64,000 nt of DNA from Stratiolaelaps scimitus. Lineage: Eukaryota; Arthropoda; Arachnida; Mesostigmata; Laelapidae. A program made the position numbers and the translations under genes. The notes under the pieces were generated by a model, which was not told the origin of the DNA, did no database searches, and was given only the letters and a program-made list of their open reading frames with translations. Positions within the stretch are counted from its first letter, which is position 1. Every line of letters starts with the position of its first letter. The DNA lies in assembly GCA_019614645.1 (NCBI GenBank), contig JABWDB010000009.1, forward strand, positions 5,933,501 through 5,997,500, in the 5' to 3' direction. Positions 8,910-19,849 of the stretch are shown piece by piece.

Positions 8910-9059
8910 ATGCTATGTAGTTCCAGCGGTTTCGCCCGTTCGAGGCTAGTAGGTAGGCTAGTTCGAACTGAGGAATTGCTAGAATTATCACAGATCTCTA
9001 GACCGAGCAAGTTCAGCCACTTCCTGGTTGCCAGGGGTTACAATACTGTGCCGGTCAAG
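8910..9059 (+). CDS. Candidate first exon, 50 codons, possible mitochondrial presequence
   Basis: An ATG at 8910 starts MLCSSSGFARSRLVGRLVRT, which is Arg/Ser-rich with no acidic residue in the first twenty, as in mitochondrial targeting peptides. The exon would end after GTCAAG at 9059, where AAG/GTGAGT forms a full consensus donor in phase 0. The frame stays open beyond the donor to 9431, but that part is Arg-rich and less convincing. No downstream exon was found. A TATATAA lies only a few bases before the ATG, too close for its promoter, so transcription would have to start further upstream. Confidence 0.22.
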
Positions 9060-9076
9060 GTGAGTTTGCCGGCCAA

Positions 9077-10300
9077 GGTTACCCATCCAGAGCTGCTCCG
9101 TCTGGCGTACGTACGAGCAGAGTTCGATCGGCGCCGGGGAGCGCGGGCAATTGTGACGATTCTCCAGTCGTTGCCGGGGGCGGGGGGTTCTGCGCACAAC
9201 GTTACCGGATGCACAGAACGGAGACAAGCAAGACGCGAGATACCGTATATGCATGTACAATACGTTTCACGGCGAACTATCACGCCGCCTCCTGTTGGTC
9301 TACTGCTGCTTAGGCTAAGCTGCAACGCTAATGTTGCTGTAGATATTCTTCGCGTTTTGAGACGCCGCCCCCCCAACCTCGCTGGCGTTGGCTGCCCCCG
9401 AGAACGAGGCGGGGGATATTGTTGGTATTAGCAGGTGACGCGCACAATCATCCACAGGCTCTTAGCGCCGCTGCCGAGTGCGGTACCGTTTCAACGATGG
9501 GACAACTACAACGCAAAGGGAGGTAGAGGGGGAAAAGTGCGACGATCTGCGATGATGGTGACGACTGTAAAAGCGTAGAGACAGCCAGAACCACAACATT
9601 TTTACTGCTGATCGACTGTCCCTTGCCAATTGTGAAGTCTTCCTTGTTTATTTTGTTGTGTCTTCGCGCTGCCGCGCTCACTGTAAATATTCGTTTATGT
9701 GTCGTATTATGCGTGTGCGTGTGCGCCTGCTTACTGCTACCAGCCTTAGACACGGTGGTCTGGGTGTTTCTCTTAGCACTTCCACATCGTCGTCTGGGTT
9801 GACTTCTCCAGGCGATGGTGACGTGTTCGGTGGAGCGATTTCAAAGAACAACAGATGCAGGGACACTCATGAAGTTCGACCCGCAGAGATCGGGCAATCA
9901 GGCAATTTTTCGAAACTGTCAACCAGAGTTTCTGAGGAAAAATCCAAGACTGGCTTCCCCTGACTAGTTGCTATATGAATTTTTCACTCGGCGTGAAATA
10001 TTCCGGGCGAGTTTACATTGTCTCACTCACGAATCATTAAGTTAAAATTCACTAGCTATTCGTGATGTCCTTGTTGAACAGTTTCTGCGTCAGAGAGATA
10101 TCGGCAGCAAGAGATTGCCTGTGTACACAAACGACGGAATATGGTACAAAATTTCAATATCCCTCTCTATTTTAATGTGTCCACCCAAACAGAAGCAACT
10201 TTGTTTACACCTGATGACTGTCTCAACAATCGATCGCAACAATAGTAACATGAACATAGATACAGATAGACGAACGCGATTACATTCTATTCGCGAACGC
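9077..10300. other. Mostly unique sequence, nothing recognised
   Basis: GC-rich up to about 9430, then mixed. The only repeat is the second copy of the 17-bp direct repeat. Frames near 100 codons on both strands lack domains and splice support. Confidence 0.5.
9960..9976 (+). repeat. 17-bp direct repeat, copy 2
   Basis: Exact copy of 8892-8908. Confidence 0.8.
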
Positions 10301-10304
10301 ATCG

Positions 10305-10324
10305 AGATTATCTCGAGATAATCT
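10305..10324. repeat. Perfect 20-bp palindrome
   Basis: AGATTATCTCGAGATAATCT equals its own reverse complement. At random about 0.06 such sites are expected in 64 kb on one strand. It sits six bases before a second inverted repeat. Confidence 0.9.
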
Positions 10325-10329
10325 TCTGC

Positions 10330-10361
10330 TGACCGCTCAGGAGGCCAGGGCTCAGCGGTCA
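10330..10361. repeat. 8-bp inverted repeat hairpin
   Basis: TGACCGCT (10330-10337) and AGCGGTCA (10354-10361) are exact complements separated by a 16-base purine-rich loop. Confidence 0.85.
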
Positions 10362-10766
10362 TGTACTATCGTGCAATACCGCTGTTGCTCCGCCGAAAGC
10401 TGGACGACAGATGAACGCGCAGAGATTACATGTGTTGCCTCTAATTTACAAGCGCCTTGCGCGTCAGTCAACATTTCAGATTTGCGTTTGTACATGATGG
10501 TGATGTTTCCTCATAATGTTCCACGCTATTGCTGGGTAGCAGAAACGTCTAGAGAACGACAGCGACAATTGCCGATTGGCTGAACTAGTCAGTGTAGGCA
10601 TGGGCGAGCACGTTGGCGTAGTATCGATTTCAACGCCCCCGATGGCGTCTGGTTGATGGTGCTCGCGCTGAGCCGCCACCTCGAGTCGGAGTAATAGCGG
10701 GAACAGTACCAGAGGAGATCAGGACTCGGGCGACCAGATCATCTGGATACTGGATATTGTTACGGT

Positions 10767-10847
10767 GTTGCTTCAAGGCTCAGGTGGCGCCGTGTGATGG
10801 ATCAGTCCGCCAAATGATGGACTGATTCCCGCGCCCCTTGAAGCAAC
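10767..10847. repeat. 81-bp imperfect inverted repeat, possible RNA hairpin
   Basis: Three nested paired blocks share one axis. GTTGCTTCAAGG (10767-10778) pairs with CCTTGAAGCAAC (10836-10847), GGCGC (10786-10790) with GCGCC (10831-10835), and ATCAGTCC (10801-10808) with GGACTGAT (10819-10826) around a ten-base loop. The unpaired bases are mostly on the 5' arm (7 and 10 bases). The size is in the range of a miRNA precursor, but the large asymmetric bulges argue against one. The remnant of a short inverted-repeat transposon is an alternative. Confidence 0.7.
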
Positions 10848-11546
10848 AACTGCGAAACGACCAACGTGGTTAGTCATTGGCGGCGGCGGCAGCAGCAGCA
10901 CCAGTGTGCTCAATGACGAACAACGATGATCAAGCTGCTGCTACTACAACACCAACAACAACAATAGCTCCAGCTGCAGCAGCAGAGACAATAAACAAGG
11001 CCAGGGGGGCTATTGCGTTTACGACAACGCCGGAAACAAACTGACCATCGCTGATCGCTGGCCTGAGGGAATGACGATAATGATGGTTGTAGATGTGACC
11101 AGGCAGTCCAGCGTCAGACAGAAGCTAGACGTCACGGAATTCTAGGCGAGAACGCGGTGGGGAAATCCGATCCCCATCTCACTGTAGACGTTTTACCCGT
11201 GGATTGTCGATACTGTTATCATTAAGCGCCCTTCGTCCTTACTGATGCTGGCAGTGTTGTTCACTTGCTGGCTGGCGGATTCATTTTTAGTTTGAGATGA
11301 CGCCGATCGCTGTAGTGTCATCGATGATGACGGAGGCGGCGGCGACGCTTGCGCTGCCCCGAGACGCAGTTGCGTTGCCGCTGCTGCTGCTGTTGTTGTT
11401 TTTACAAACAAATGCACGTCCTTCAGACGCTTCGGCGTCTGTGCGTGTCTGCAGGGTCTATATGTCTGTGCTCCTATAGATTATGTTGTTATTTGTTGCG
11501 TGTGTGTGTGTGTTTTGCGTTTTTTAAGCGTTGATGCTGTCGTCGC

Positions 11547-11803
11547 CGCCGCCGCCGCCGCCGCCGCCACCGCTGTCCGTCGCCGTCGGCGCTGCTGCTG
11601 CTGCTGCTGCCAACGGCTGCAGTCGACTTTTTTGCATTGGCCACGAAGCGAGGCAGCAGTTGTAGCAGCAGCAGCAGCAACAACAACAAAACAGGAGCGG
11701 GAGTATTAGCAGTTAACGTATTGTCGTCGCCATGACGAAGAAGACGACGATGGCTGACTCCTGTTGTTGTTGCTGTTATTATTATTATTATTATTATTAT
11801 TAT
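11547..11803. repeat. Cluster of CCG, CTG, CAG/CAA and TTG/ATT triplet tracts
   Basis: Five triplet families lie within 260 bases. CTG-type tracts are on the plus strand before 11612 and CAG-type after 11665. The polarity flips again at 11763. Confidence 0.9.
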
Positions 11804-12265
11804 CAGTATCATGGCCATCAGCATCGTTCTTCTTGCCTTTACGCTGCGCCACTACCACCGCTACTGCCACTATAACATCGTTCGGCTCCTCCGCTGTTGC
11901 TGTGATCTTCATCTAATCTAGTTGCATCTGTTCGAAATCACCGTCAGCATCATCATCGACTTCGTCTTCACTGCGTTCGCTCCCTTCATGTTCCTCCCGT
12001 CTGGCTTCGTGTCTGGCCAAAGTCAGTCTGGTGCGCCCCCCTGCAACACCCCCCAACCCCCCACCTCCGCCATCCTGCGCTTTCTGCGCGCTAGCCCGCA
12101 TTGACGGTGATGATGGCGGTGGCGGCACTTTCCCAATACGTTGTGTCCTATCTATTAATCTCGTTGTTGCGCTTGCTTGTTTTTGTTTATTTGTTTGTTT
12201 GTCGGTCTGACTGGTTCATCTACTCATCCGTCAGTGTGAATGCATTGGTTTGTCTGGGGCTGTCT

Positions 12266-12288
12266 ATGTGTGTGTGTGTGTGTGTGTT
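12266..12288. repeat. (GT)11 microsatellite
   Basis: GT alternation over 23 bases. Confidence 0.95.
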
Positions 12289-13564
12289 TGGACAGTTAAG
12301 ACACGTGTTTGCGTTGGTAATATTGTAGGAGCGGTAATGGTGCCACTGATGATAATGATAAAAATATTGTTGCTGCTGCTGCTGCTGCTGATGAACATCA
12401 GGGCAATGATGAACGTGATGAGGCTGATTGGATCATGACGATGTTGTTGTTTTTGTGGCGACCGCCGCGGCTGGTGGGCAGGCGGACGAGGCGCTCCGCT
12501 GGAAGTCTGCTTGAGGTCGAGGAGGAAAGTATTCGGCACGTCAACGACGGACGACACATGCCCCATTAATCGTAGAGTCATGCTATCTATAGTGATTAGT
12601 TTTTTTTTTTTTTGTTGCAGTACTCCATTAGAGTTGTTCACGTGACGATTGACCGCGTACCATTGCCGACAACCTTTCAGATAAACAAGAAAGCGGCTGT
12701 GTATTTGTAGGTAGCCAGTGCATTGTATATCTTAGGGCGCCACCCTGGCATCAGCGGTGGTACGAATTAATGGTAGGTTATGTATGTGCCTATTCACTGA
12801 CTCAGCTGGCGGAGCAAATTTTGACACAGACACACACATCCACACACGCACACTCACTAAACTATAATCATTGTATGGTTGATAGAGACGAAATAGATGT
12901 TTTTCTTTCTTCGTTGTTACTACTTCTTGATTACGCCAACGGCAGAGTCATAAAGGCCGGGTACTAGATATCGTTTTGTTGCCATCGATAGGTATCCGTT
13001 TCTATTAGTTAGCTTGCGACCAGTCTCTCATAGGGACTATAGTGCCGGCCAAAACGAACCTAGCTCCCCTTATTGTTGTTCACATTCTCTCTCTCTCTCT
13101 CTGAATTTTTTTATTCATTTTTCGTTCTGGGTCTCTCTTGTTCAACGCTGATGAAAGTGTGGATAGGTATCGCAATCGTTGTCTGCCCGCACTCCCGTCA
13201 CCGCTGGCCCGATATTCGCTCGTGCGGCTGACACAGCGATCCCCAAGCCAATCTAACACCTCTTACCCAGTTCGTGTTGTTGCTTCCCTTCCTAATCAAT
13301 CAAAACAAACAACGTACACTGCGATACGATGATGACGAATTTAATTAGACACATTAGCGCGTGCCGATTGCTTTGATCGGCGGAAGACCCTGCCAGCAGC
13401 AGTCGATCTATGCGCAGCTGAATGAATGAACTATCATGCATGGCAGAATGAGTGGCGGCGGATATGTCTGCCCGGGACAGGAGTCTCATCTTCTGTGTAC
13501 ACGTGTGAGTATTGCTTGTGCTGCTTGCTAAATGACGCTTGAATATGCATTCACTAACGGTCTT

Positions 13565-13592
13565 CTATATATATATATATATAATATATATA
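13565..13592. repeat. (TA)n microsatellite, one phase shift
   Basis: TA alternation interrupted once by an AA step. Confidence 0.93.
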
Positions 13593-13906
13593 CGTCTATT
13601 TACTGCAGCGAGTCTTTATCATGTATTGCTACTAACGGCGACGGCAGCAGCAGCAGCACCAGCTGCTCATGTGAAATAATAGTGCAGTGGCGTTAGACGA
13701 TCTGTTTGTTACACTTGCTACTTTGTATCCGTACCGTTGCAGTTCCGCGAAGCCATCGCGGCCCATAGCTCACGGAACGCGAGAGGGATTGTTACGATTT
13801 GAAGGGAGCGGTCCGAAACGCTATAAATGGATGGCGGCTGATGCATCCTCATTCATGGGACACAAAAACGCACATTTCAATCTCACGCACGAAATGTATC
13901 ATCAGC

Positions 13907-13928
13907 TATATATATATATATATATATA
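13907..13928. repeat. (TA)11 microsatellite
   Basis: Uninterrupted TA alternation. Confidence 0.93.
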
Positions 13929-14875
13929 AAGATCTGAAGATATTTTAAGAAGATATTGTCAATGAGCTAATAATCTGGCAGTCGTCATCAGGGCATTGTG
14001 TACACGGAACACTAGAATATTTACAAATACCCGTGTCGTTGGGTCTATGGAACCCGTCGTTTCGACAAACTCGACGGTGCAAACCGTGGATGGGAGTACT
14101 TAACAATTAGAATATTATTGCATGTTTGTTTGCTCTATGTCTCCCTTTCCACCCTGAATTATTAATGGCCTCCATTGTAGAAAGAAAATCGCTGGCCCGA
14201 TCTCTGCCATTTTTCTGTCATATCCAACAACGAACTCAAGATCAGCGGTCGTCTCGCTGAATGTGAACTGAGTTGTCTAATGAGTAGAGGGCAATCTCAC
14301 CAACAGATTCCGTTCGATAGTTCATTTCGCTGGCGGTGTAATTAGACATGCAGGTATCACACATCTATGCTGTTGCATCCCCCCCCCCACGCGTCTGGTG
14401 TCGACTGCCTTATGCTTACGCGGCCGGAAGAAGGGTTCCGGCCGTTGCAAGCTCTCTACACTCGGAAACCGACGTCGGGAAATGTCAGGCTGACTCGAAA
14501 CCTCAACAGTTTCTATTGAATCGGGGATAGAATCACGATCATTCGCTGCTAACTCGAATGAGTGCTGGCTTGGCGGCTGGAAACTCCGTCCGTTCTTCTG
14601 AAGGACACCAACTGTCCACAGCACGGCAATGATATATAGGCGCCGATAGCTAGCCATGTATTTAGCTACGGCGTTGGACCAAGTCTCTTACAGTAAGCAC
14701 TCACTCTATAAAGTTGAAAATGACTGGATGGCAGAGAGGGGCGATTTAATATCCACCAATGCACAATGTATATATACATATATATATATATATACATATC
14801 AAACGCGGCTGGGGTAGCTACCTTCACCTCCCTTCACATCGATGGGAGAACAACCCAAGTATATAAAAATATCCA

Positions 14876-14897
14876 TATAGATATATATATATCTATA
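14876..14897. repeat. 22-bp perfect palindrome in AT repeat
   Basis: TATAGATATATATATATCTATA equals its reverse complement. The G and C mirror each other, so it is more than plain AT alternation. Confidence 0.9.
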
Positions 14898-14967
14898 CGG
14901 TAACAACGAGTTACAGACACTGGCTGGTCAGAACCATCAGTGAATACAAAAATAGTGCATTACATAT

Positions 14968-14988
14968 GGGTGGGTGGGGGGTGGGGGG
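14968..14988 (+). other. Predicted G-quadruplex
   Basis: Four G runs of at least three (GGG, GGG, GGGGGG, GGGGGG) are separated by single T bases, the tightest G4 geometry. A T8 run follows at 14992. Confidence 0.75.
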
Positions 14989-15359
14989 CTGTTTTTTTTG
15001 TGATCTGTAGCGTTGTTGCGTTCATTCGTCTGTCAAGTGAGTAGCGTTGTGTTGCAGGGCGGAGGTGGCTGTTTCACTCAACGCGCACCAATGCCAAGGA
15101 TCGGTGATCCCTTGGGGGCCGCCATTGAACAAGCACATTTCAAGTTGTGCTCAGTAGTAACGTAAGTGTCGCTTTGGACTATAGACGGAAGCCCGCAAGG
15201 TCACTGATGCTGTTGGTGGCGCTGTTCGAATGCTACTACCAACCAATCTATAAATAAATATATATAGGCATATATATATAGATATATAGTTGTAATGCAA
15301 TCATTACAGTAGTAACGGTTACAGTAACACTCAGTAATTGTTGAAATAGTATAAATGTT

Positions 15360-15362
<3 letters not shown>

Positions 15363-15395
<33 letters not shown>
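15363..15395. repeat. (AT)16 microsatellite
   Basis: Uninterrupted AT alternation. Confidence 0.95.
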
Positions 15396-15397
<2 letters not shown>

Positions 15398-15523
15398 TAT
15401 CATTCGTGTCGTGAGCGTAATCGTTCGTCTTAATTGGTGGTGGTACTGCTGCTGCTGCTGTGTAACGCACAGTAATGTCTAATGGAAACCGCATTTGTTA
15501 CCCGTTAATAAATATAATTGTAT

Positions 15524-15545
15524 TAATAATAATAATAATAATAAT
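15524..15545. repeat. (AAT)7 microsatellite
   Basis: TAA/AAT triplets without interruption. Confidence 0.93.
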
Positions 15546-16260
15546 ACATTATGCTAATTGTACTCAAACTTGTCGATTTCAGATAACGTCCGAACGATGT
15601 TGTGTATTTGCACAACTTTCAGATCCTGAGGAATTGTTTCTATGAAACCATTAGTCAGTGTGTGCAATAGTTGGGTTTCGAACAAATGCCAAAGAAAATC
15701 AGTCGGGTCTCGTTTTTCTTCTTAAGCCTTAACTTAATTATAGTCAACTGCTCAGAGCAAACGATAAGCGCTAGTTGGTGCTACCGAAATTGCCGCAACC
15801 ATAAAAAGCACCTTTATAACATGATAGCTTTACATCGGTTAACGCCTGGGCGTGGTGCGTTCATTACCCATTCACGTGTGGACATTGTGATATGGATATT
15901 CAGTTACACGTTTGGCTGACTGATCTGAGTGCGTGTGTCGTTGTTGGCTCGACTGGCATCGATATTCTCTTAACCGCAGAATTAAGCATAATTGTAGCTC
16001 TTAGAAAACGATTCGTAAACAAGAACTTGTTCTGCCTCGCAACAGGAGGACACCTTAGTCGGTCAATCGAGACAAATGCATCAGTCAGTACACATTTCCA
16101 CCCAGAGTGAATAGCGACTGAACCAACAAGTCGAGAACGAGTGATTTCGGAGCTGTCCTGGGAATGGCGATTTGGGAACGCGGTCAATGTATCGAACCCG
16201 ACGCCGTTATCTGCCGAAACACTCTACAATGGGTCGAGTCATCGGACACCGAAATTTTAG

Positions 16261-16285
16261 TATATATATATATATATATATATAT
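16261..16285. repeat. (TA)12 microsatellite
   Basis: Uninterrupted TA alternation. Confidence 0.95.
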
Positions 16286-16653
16286 TTGCCTGTAAAAACT
16301 GTAAACGGCTTCGATGTTAAGAAACATAATAACGGCTTAGCTTGCCCTCCGTGCATGTTCAATGTTTTGGTGATTTTTTGTCTGGACCAAAATGTGCGCT
16401 AGGCCACGTCTCTCGATCGTTCATTCAAATCAACGTTTAGGTGCGGGCTTTCTTTCTAGGCATTCGTACTATTCGTTGTTAGACGAAATTTCAAGCAGGC
16501 GATATCATCATCAAAGCATCGATGACGAACGTTTTCTGATTCATATCTATTATTAACGAATATGGACCACATTTTCCTTTAAGACGTTACACCGTTCGGC
16601 TGACTCGTCACCGCACCCACCATAGACCACCGTTTTGATTGGGTGCTTCTTAC

Positions 16654-16841
16654 CTATAGGGAAACGGATAAGAATATGATGACTCTGTTTAGCAGCAAAT
16701 CTCCGTCCCTCGTCATCATCAGACCACACGAATCGTAGCTGAGACCGGCAAACAGGAACACCCGTTTCAGGGTGAAAGGACACATTGAAGGCATACAGAT
16801 CCGAGCCACGACAATTGCGCCAGTAAGCGGAGAAATGAGAG
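16654..16841 (-). CDS. Candidate internal exon, about 62 codons, unknown
   Basis: On the minus strand a frame is open from a TAA near 16862 and reads FSAYWRNCRGSDLYAFNVSF, continuing to IRFP. At 16654/16653 CCTATAG meets GTAAGAAG, a good donor in phase 1. There is no ATG, so an internal exon is the natural reading. The proposed 5' edge follows a CATAG but lacks a pyrimidine tract and is uncertain. Residues are mixed and not repeat-derived. The frame also continues beyond the donor to 16553. I do not recognise the family. Confidence 0.17.
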
Positions 16842-17346
16842 CTATGTCTTTTTCGTTGTTAATTTCACTGGTTCTATTTGCTTACTTTTGTTGTTTTCCT
16901 TAACAATGTCGTTCCCGCTCCACACGGATACTAAAAAAACATGCGCATTTAGACTTATTGAGAAGCAAACGATGAATGGGACTTATGGCGGGAGATGACG
17001 ACACGAACAAGAAGGAACGAAGAAGTTATCAACGCTCGTGTGGCGCGGGAGGAGGGTGTTTGGCTTGGGTTGGGCTGCTGGCAGTGTTAAGTACGAAGTC
17101 AATCAAAGGAGATCGCTTCTTCGGTCGAAGTCCTGTTCGTTTTCCAAGGGCTGCATGCCGTCAGTGCCGATCGATTCGCGCAGGCCGACATCGACAAAGT
17201 GGCATCGGCAGATGCCGCTGCTTTCGTCGTTGTTTCAAATGCACCCAATGGCGGACGCAGCGCGACGATACAGTGCAATGGCCATGCACCCCACTATGGG
17301 CTCAGACTATGTCCTTCCCCTAGGTCTCTTTATCCTCTTTGCTCAG

Positions 17347-17542
17347 TGAGCTAAATACGCAGCCTCATCATTTGCCAGCGAGGCGCCGCACCCACACCGC
17401 CCAGCCAAACAGCGGCGAAAATACTGGCGTCGAAGGCAATATCACCGCAGGGCAGCATCACTTACCGCCACCGATGCATGCACCTAACGGCGTCGGCACC
17501 GGCAGCAGCAGCAGCATCAGCAACTACGACTCAAACGGATAA
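17347..17542 (+). CDS. Candidate 3'-terminal exon, about 65 codons, Gly/Ser/His-rich tail
   Basis: A long pyrimidine tract ending TTTGCTCAG at 17346 is the best plus-strand acceptor noticed in the window. The frame entered in phase 2 reads ELNTQPHHLPARRRTHTAQP, then a Gly-rich stretch, SSSSISNYDSNG and TAA. Such low-complexity tails are common in arthropod regulatory proteins. A donor-like ATG/GTGAGC follows at 17569/17570, but no frame is open from acceptor to that donor. The segment is either a terminal coding exon or a non-coding exon of 223 bases. The other two frames close at 17353 and about 17490. Confidence 0.2.
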
Positions 17543-19320
17543 TGCACTCACTCAAATGCTGCATTTATGGTGAGCACAGGCTGGAACCGCGTCTCCCAGC
17601 GGAGGGAGATGCGGTTATCGGGGGATTGCGGGGGGGGGCTATGGATGGACGGGGTAGTTGGGAAGGATGGCAATTGTGGCCCCGTGCACAAATAGAGTGT
17701 GATGCTATGGACGGGGCCACCTTGTGGGCGAACGAAAAAATGCGAGCAGGCAAACCAAAACGCCATCATCTCGTATGCACCGCCGCTGAGATGCCGCATT
17801 TGCCACCTATATATGTGTATATGTGGTCGCACTGGCGCTGTGTCTCTCTCTCACTTGAGGGTGGCCTCGGCCGGTCCCTCCCGACCTGACCCGGCCACCC
17901 CCGCCACTTCGCATTGCCCCTGTTGATGATACCCAACAATCATCCATATTAGCAGGAACATCATAGGAGTCCCATCTGAGCCCCAATTTCCGCCTGCTCC
18001 GTGCGGCGTTCTCTGGGTCGCTTGTCCAATCCATAGTGGCACCACGTCGTTGTTTTTTTTGGTCTTGGGGGTAGTTTTCACGGCACAAATGCAGGGCTCC
18101 ATTGGTATACAAAGTTTCTGCGGGGGAGGGGTGACCGGGGCTTCGGGGAGTTAAGATAAAAACCACCAGTGCTTCTCACGGTCTTCGTTGTCGAAGTCGT
18201 CTCGTAGTGAAATTTACTTGTTCTCTCGTAACGGGCAAAAAAAAAATCTCCTGGATATCGGTGTACGACGCCCTCTAATCGATGATGAGAAATTCGGCTC
18301 CCACTTTGTTTCTCTGTCTGTGTCAATGACCGGAAAACGGTGGAGGGCGGTGGGGATCGGAGGTCGGTACATGGCAGGGTTTGAACATTAGCGTTATTGG
18401 AAAGTAACGAATTGACCAACCTAGAGATTGACGCACCTGTGTATTAACAGACTGTCGACACATTCGCTGGTTAGATATAAAACCGATCGGTTGTCGACAG
18501 AAGCTCAACGTATGCCCGACCACTCGGGAATTAGCTCCTGGGAGATCTAGGAAGTCAGGCATATTCTCAACCTTACGGAGACACTTATACACGGTGGCCT
18601 AAGCAATCCATGCACAATGAAGCTCACTTATCAGTTCAGCGACATTTCATCAGGGGCCACTTTTTCTCTGATTGTCACGAGACCCGCAATCAGATCTGCC
18701 AAACATCACGAAGCAAATGGTCAGCGATGCAAATAGACGAAGCCTGTGGCGAGGCTAAATGCACGCGAATTGGCATACTTCGGACGCGGATGTTCGGCTG
18801 ATGACCCTGACGAGAATCCTCCGCCGAGGAAACCAAGGACTGGAGATCGGCGGAGCAGCATTTGCCAACCGCATGCGATCGTCTTTAGGCCATTTCTCTG
18901 TCCTCGGTCATCATACCCCACAAACCGCCTTCCCCCCCCCAACAAGTGTTCAGTTGTTGAACTATAACAGTAGAACAGGTGTAGAGGATCAGGGTCACCA
19001 ACTTCAGCAGCACGTCCGTCTGAGGTTTGGAACGATGAGAATTCTCGTCCAGTATCGTCCACCGTGTGGCACTGCCCATTACTGATAGGTTGACAACAGG
19101 CAGAGCCTTCAAGCAGGAAGCACGAGATTGTTGTTGATGCACACTGAGTCCTCTACTAGATAAAACATAAGACTCGTCGGTTGGATAGACCTGCTACAGA
19201 TGAGACGGTTGTTCCCGGTATTGCTTTTGGCAGTTCGCACGATATTGTTGATGATGTCGGTGTCATTTCAATAAGGTCACCAGTCGTAAGCCGTGTGCAC
19301 TCGTCGGTAACTGGCCTTCA
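17543..19320. other. Unique GC-moderate sequence, no gene supported
   Basis: Overlapping frames of 90-119 codons occur on both strands between 17540 and 19140 without splice or domain support. Homopolymer runs: G9 at 17630-17638, T8 near 18051, A8 near 18238 and C9 at 18932-18940. Confidence 0.5.
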
Positions 19321-19323
19321 CTG

Positions 19324-19363
19324 AACGAAGTCCATCGTGTCATGGTGTATATGACACTTCGTT
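19324..19363. repeat. 13-bp interrupted hairpin
   Basis: AACGAA (19324-19329) pairs with TTCGTT (19358-19363), and GTGTCAT (19337-19343) pairs with ATGACAC (19351-19357). There is a seven-base bulge on the left arm and a seven-base loop. Confidence 0.8.
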
Positions 19364-19810
19364 GTAGAGGCGGTCGAGTCCACACGCCTACGACGACAAC
19401 GCAATAGACAACGTAGCATCATAAGCGACATTATGATCAGCGTTCAAATGAGAGAGAGAGAGAGAGTTATCGTGGCCACGTTCGTGTACTTGCGTGATTC
19501 TGACTTTCAGCCAGCATCGTATCGGGTTGAGCCGGCCCAAGGTTCAACGGTGGTGGCGGCGGCGGCGGCGGCAGCAGCGGCGCCACGGATCAGGAAACTC
19601 CGGTGGTCGCGACAACTGGCGTCAAGGAGCTAAATCTCTCCTCTATCAGCCGCTCCTCATTCTCATGAACAGACAGACTGGATAGATCCGAACGCCGTCA
19701 TCGTCGTCGTCGGCGAGATGTTTCTTTTCGAGATCGAAAATCGCCCGAATCCTCCGGAATCGCTACGCGACGGACAACCACAGCGAATGCTACAGCTGTA
19801 TATTACTGGC

Positions 19811-19813
<3 letters not shown>

Positions 19814-19846
<33 letters not shown>
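19814..19846. repeat. (AT)16 microsatellite
   Basis: Uninterrupted AT alternation. Confidence 0.95.

Positions 19847-19849
<3 letters not shown>

Larger units (their letters stand above)
10848..13560. other. Triplet- and GT-repeat-rich DNA, no gene supported
   Basis: CAG/CAA at 10946-10985 and 11665-11692, CTG/TTG at 11375-11402, 11592-11612 and 12367-12392, CCG at 11547-11575, TTG passing into (ATT)n at 11763-11803, GT tracts at 11500-11513 and 12266-12288, a T run at 12600-12613 and (CT)n at 13086-13102. The frames here are made of these repeats or are short. Confidence 0.6.
13929..16553. other. AT-rich, mostly unique sequence, no gene recognised
   Basis: Several AT tracts (14768-14797, 14876-14897, 15363-15395, 16261-16285), a G-quadruplex motif at 14968-14988 and an AAT tract at 15524-15545. 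A short imperfect hairpin, CCAAGGATC against GATCCCTTGG, lies at 15094-15115. Frames of up to 111 codons have neither ATG-plus-context support nor domains. Confidence 0.55.

Noticed and set aside
8892..9976. Solo LTRs or LTR retrotransposon ends
   Set aside because: The shared sequence is only 17 bases, lacks TG...CA ends, and the interval has no reverse transcriptase, integrase or primer-binding site.
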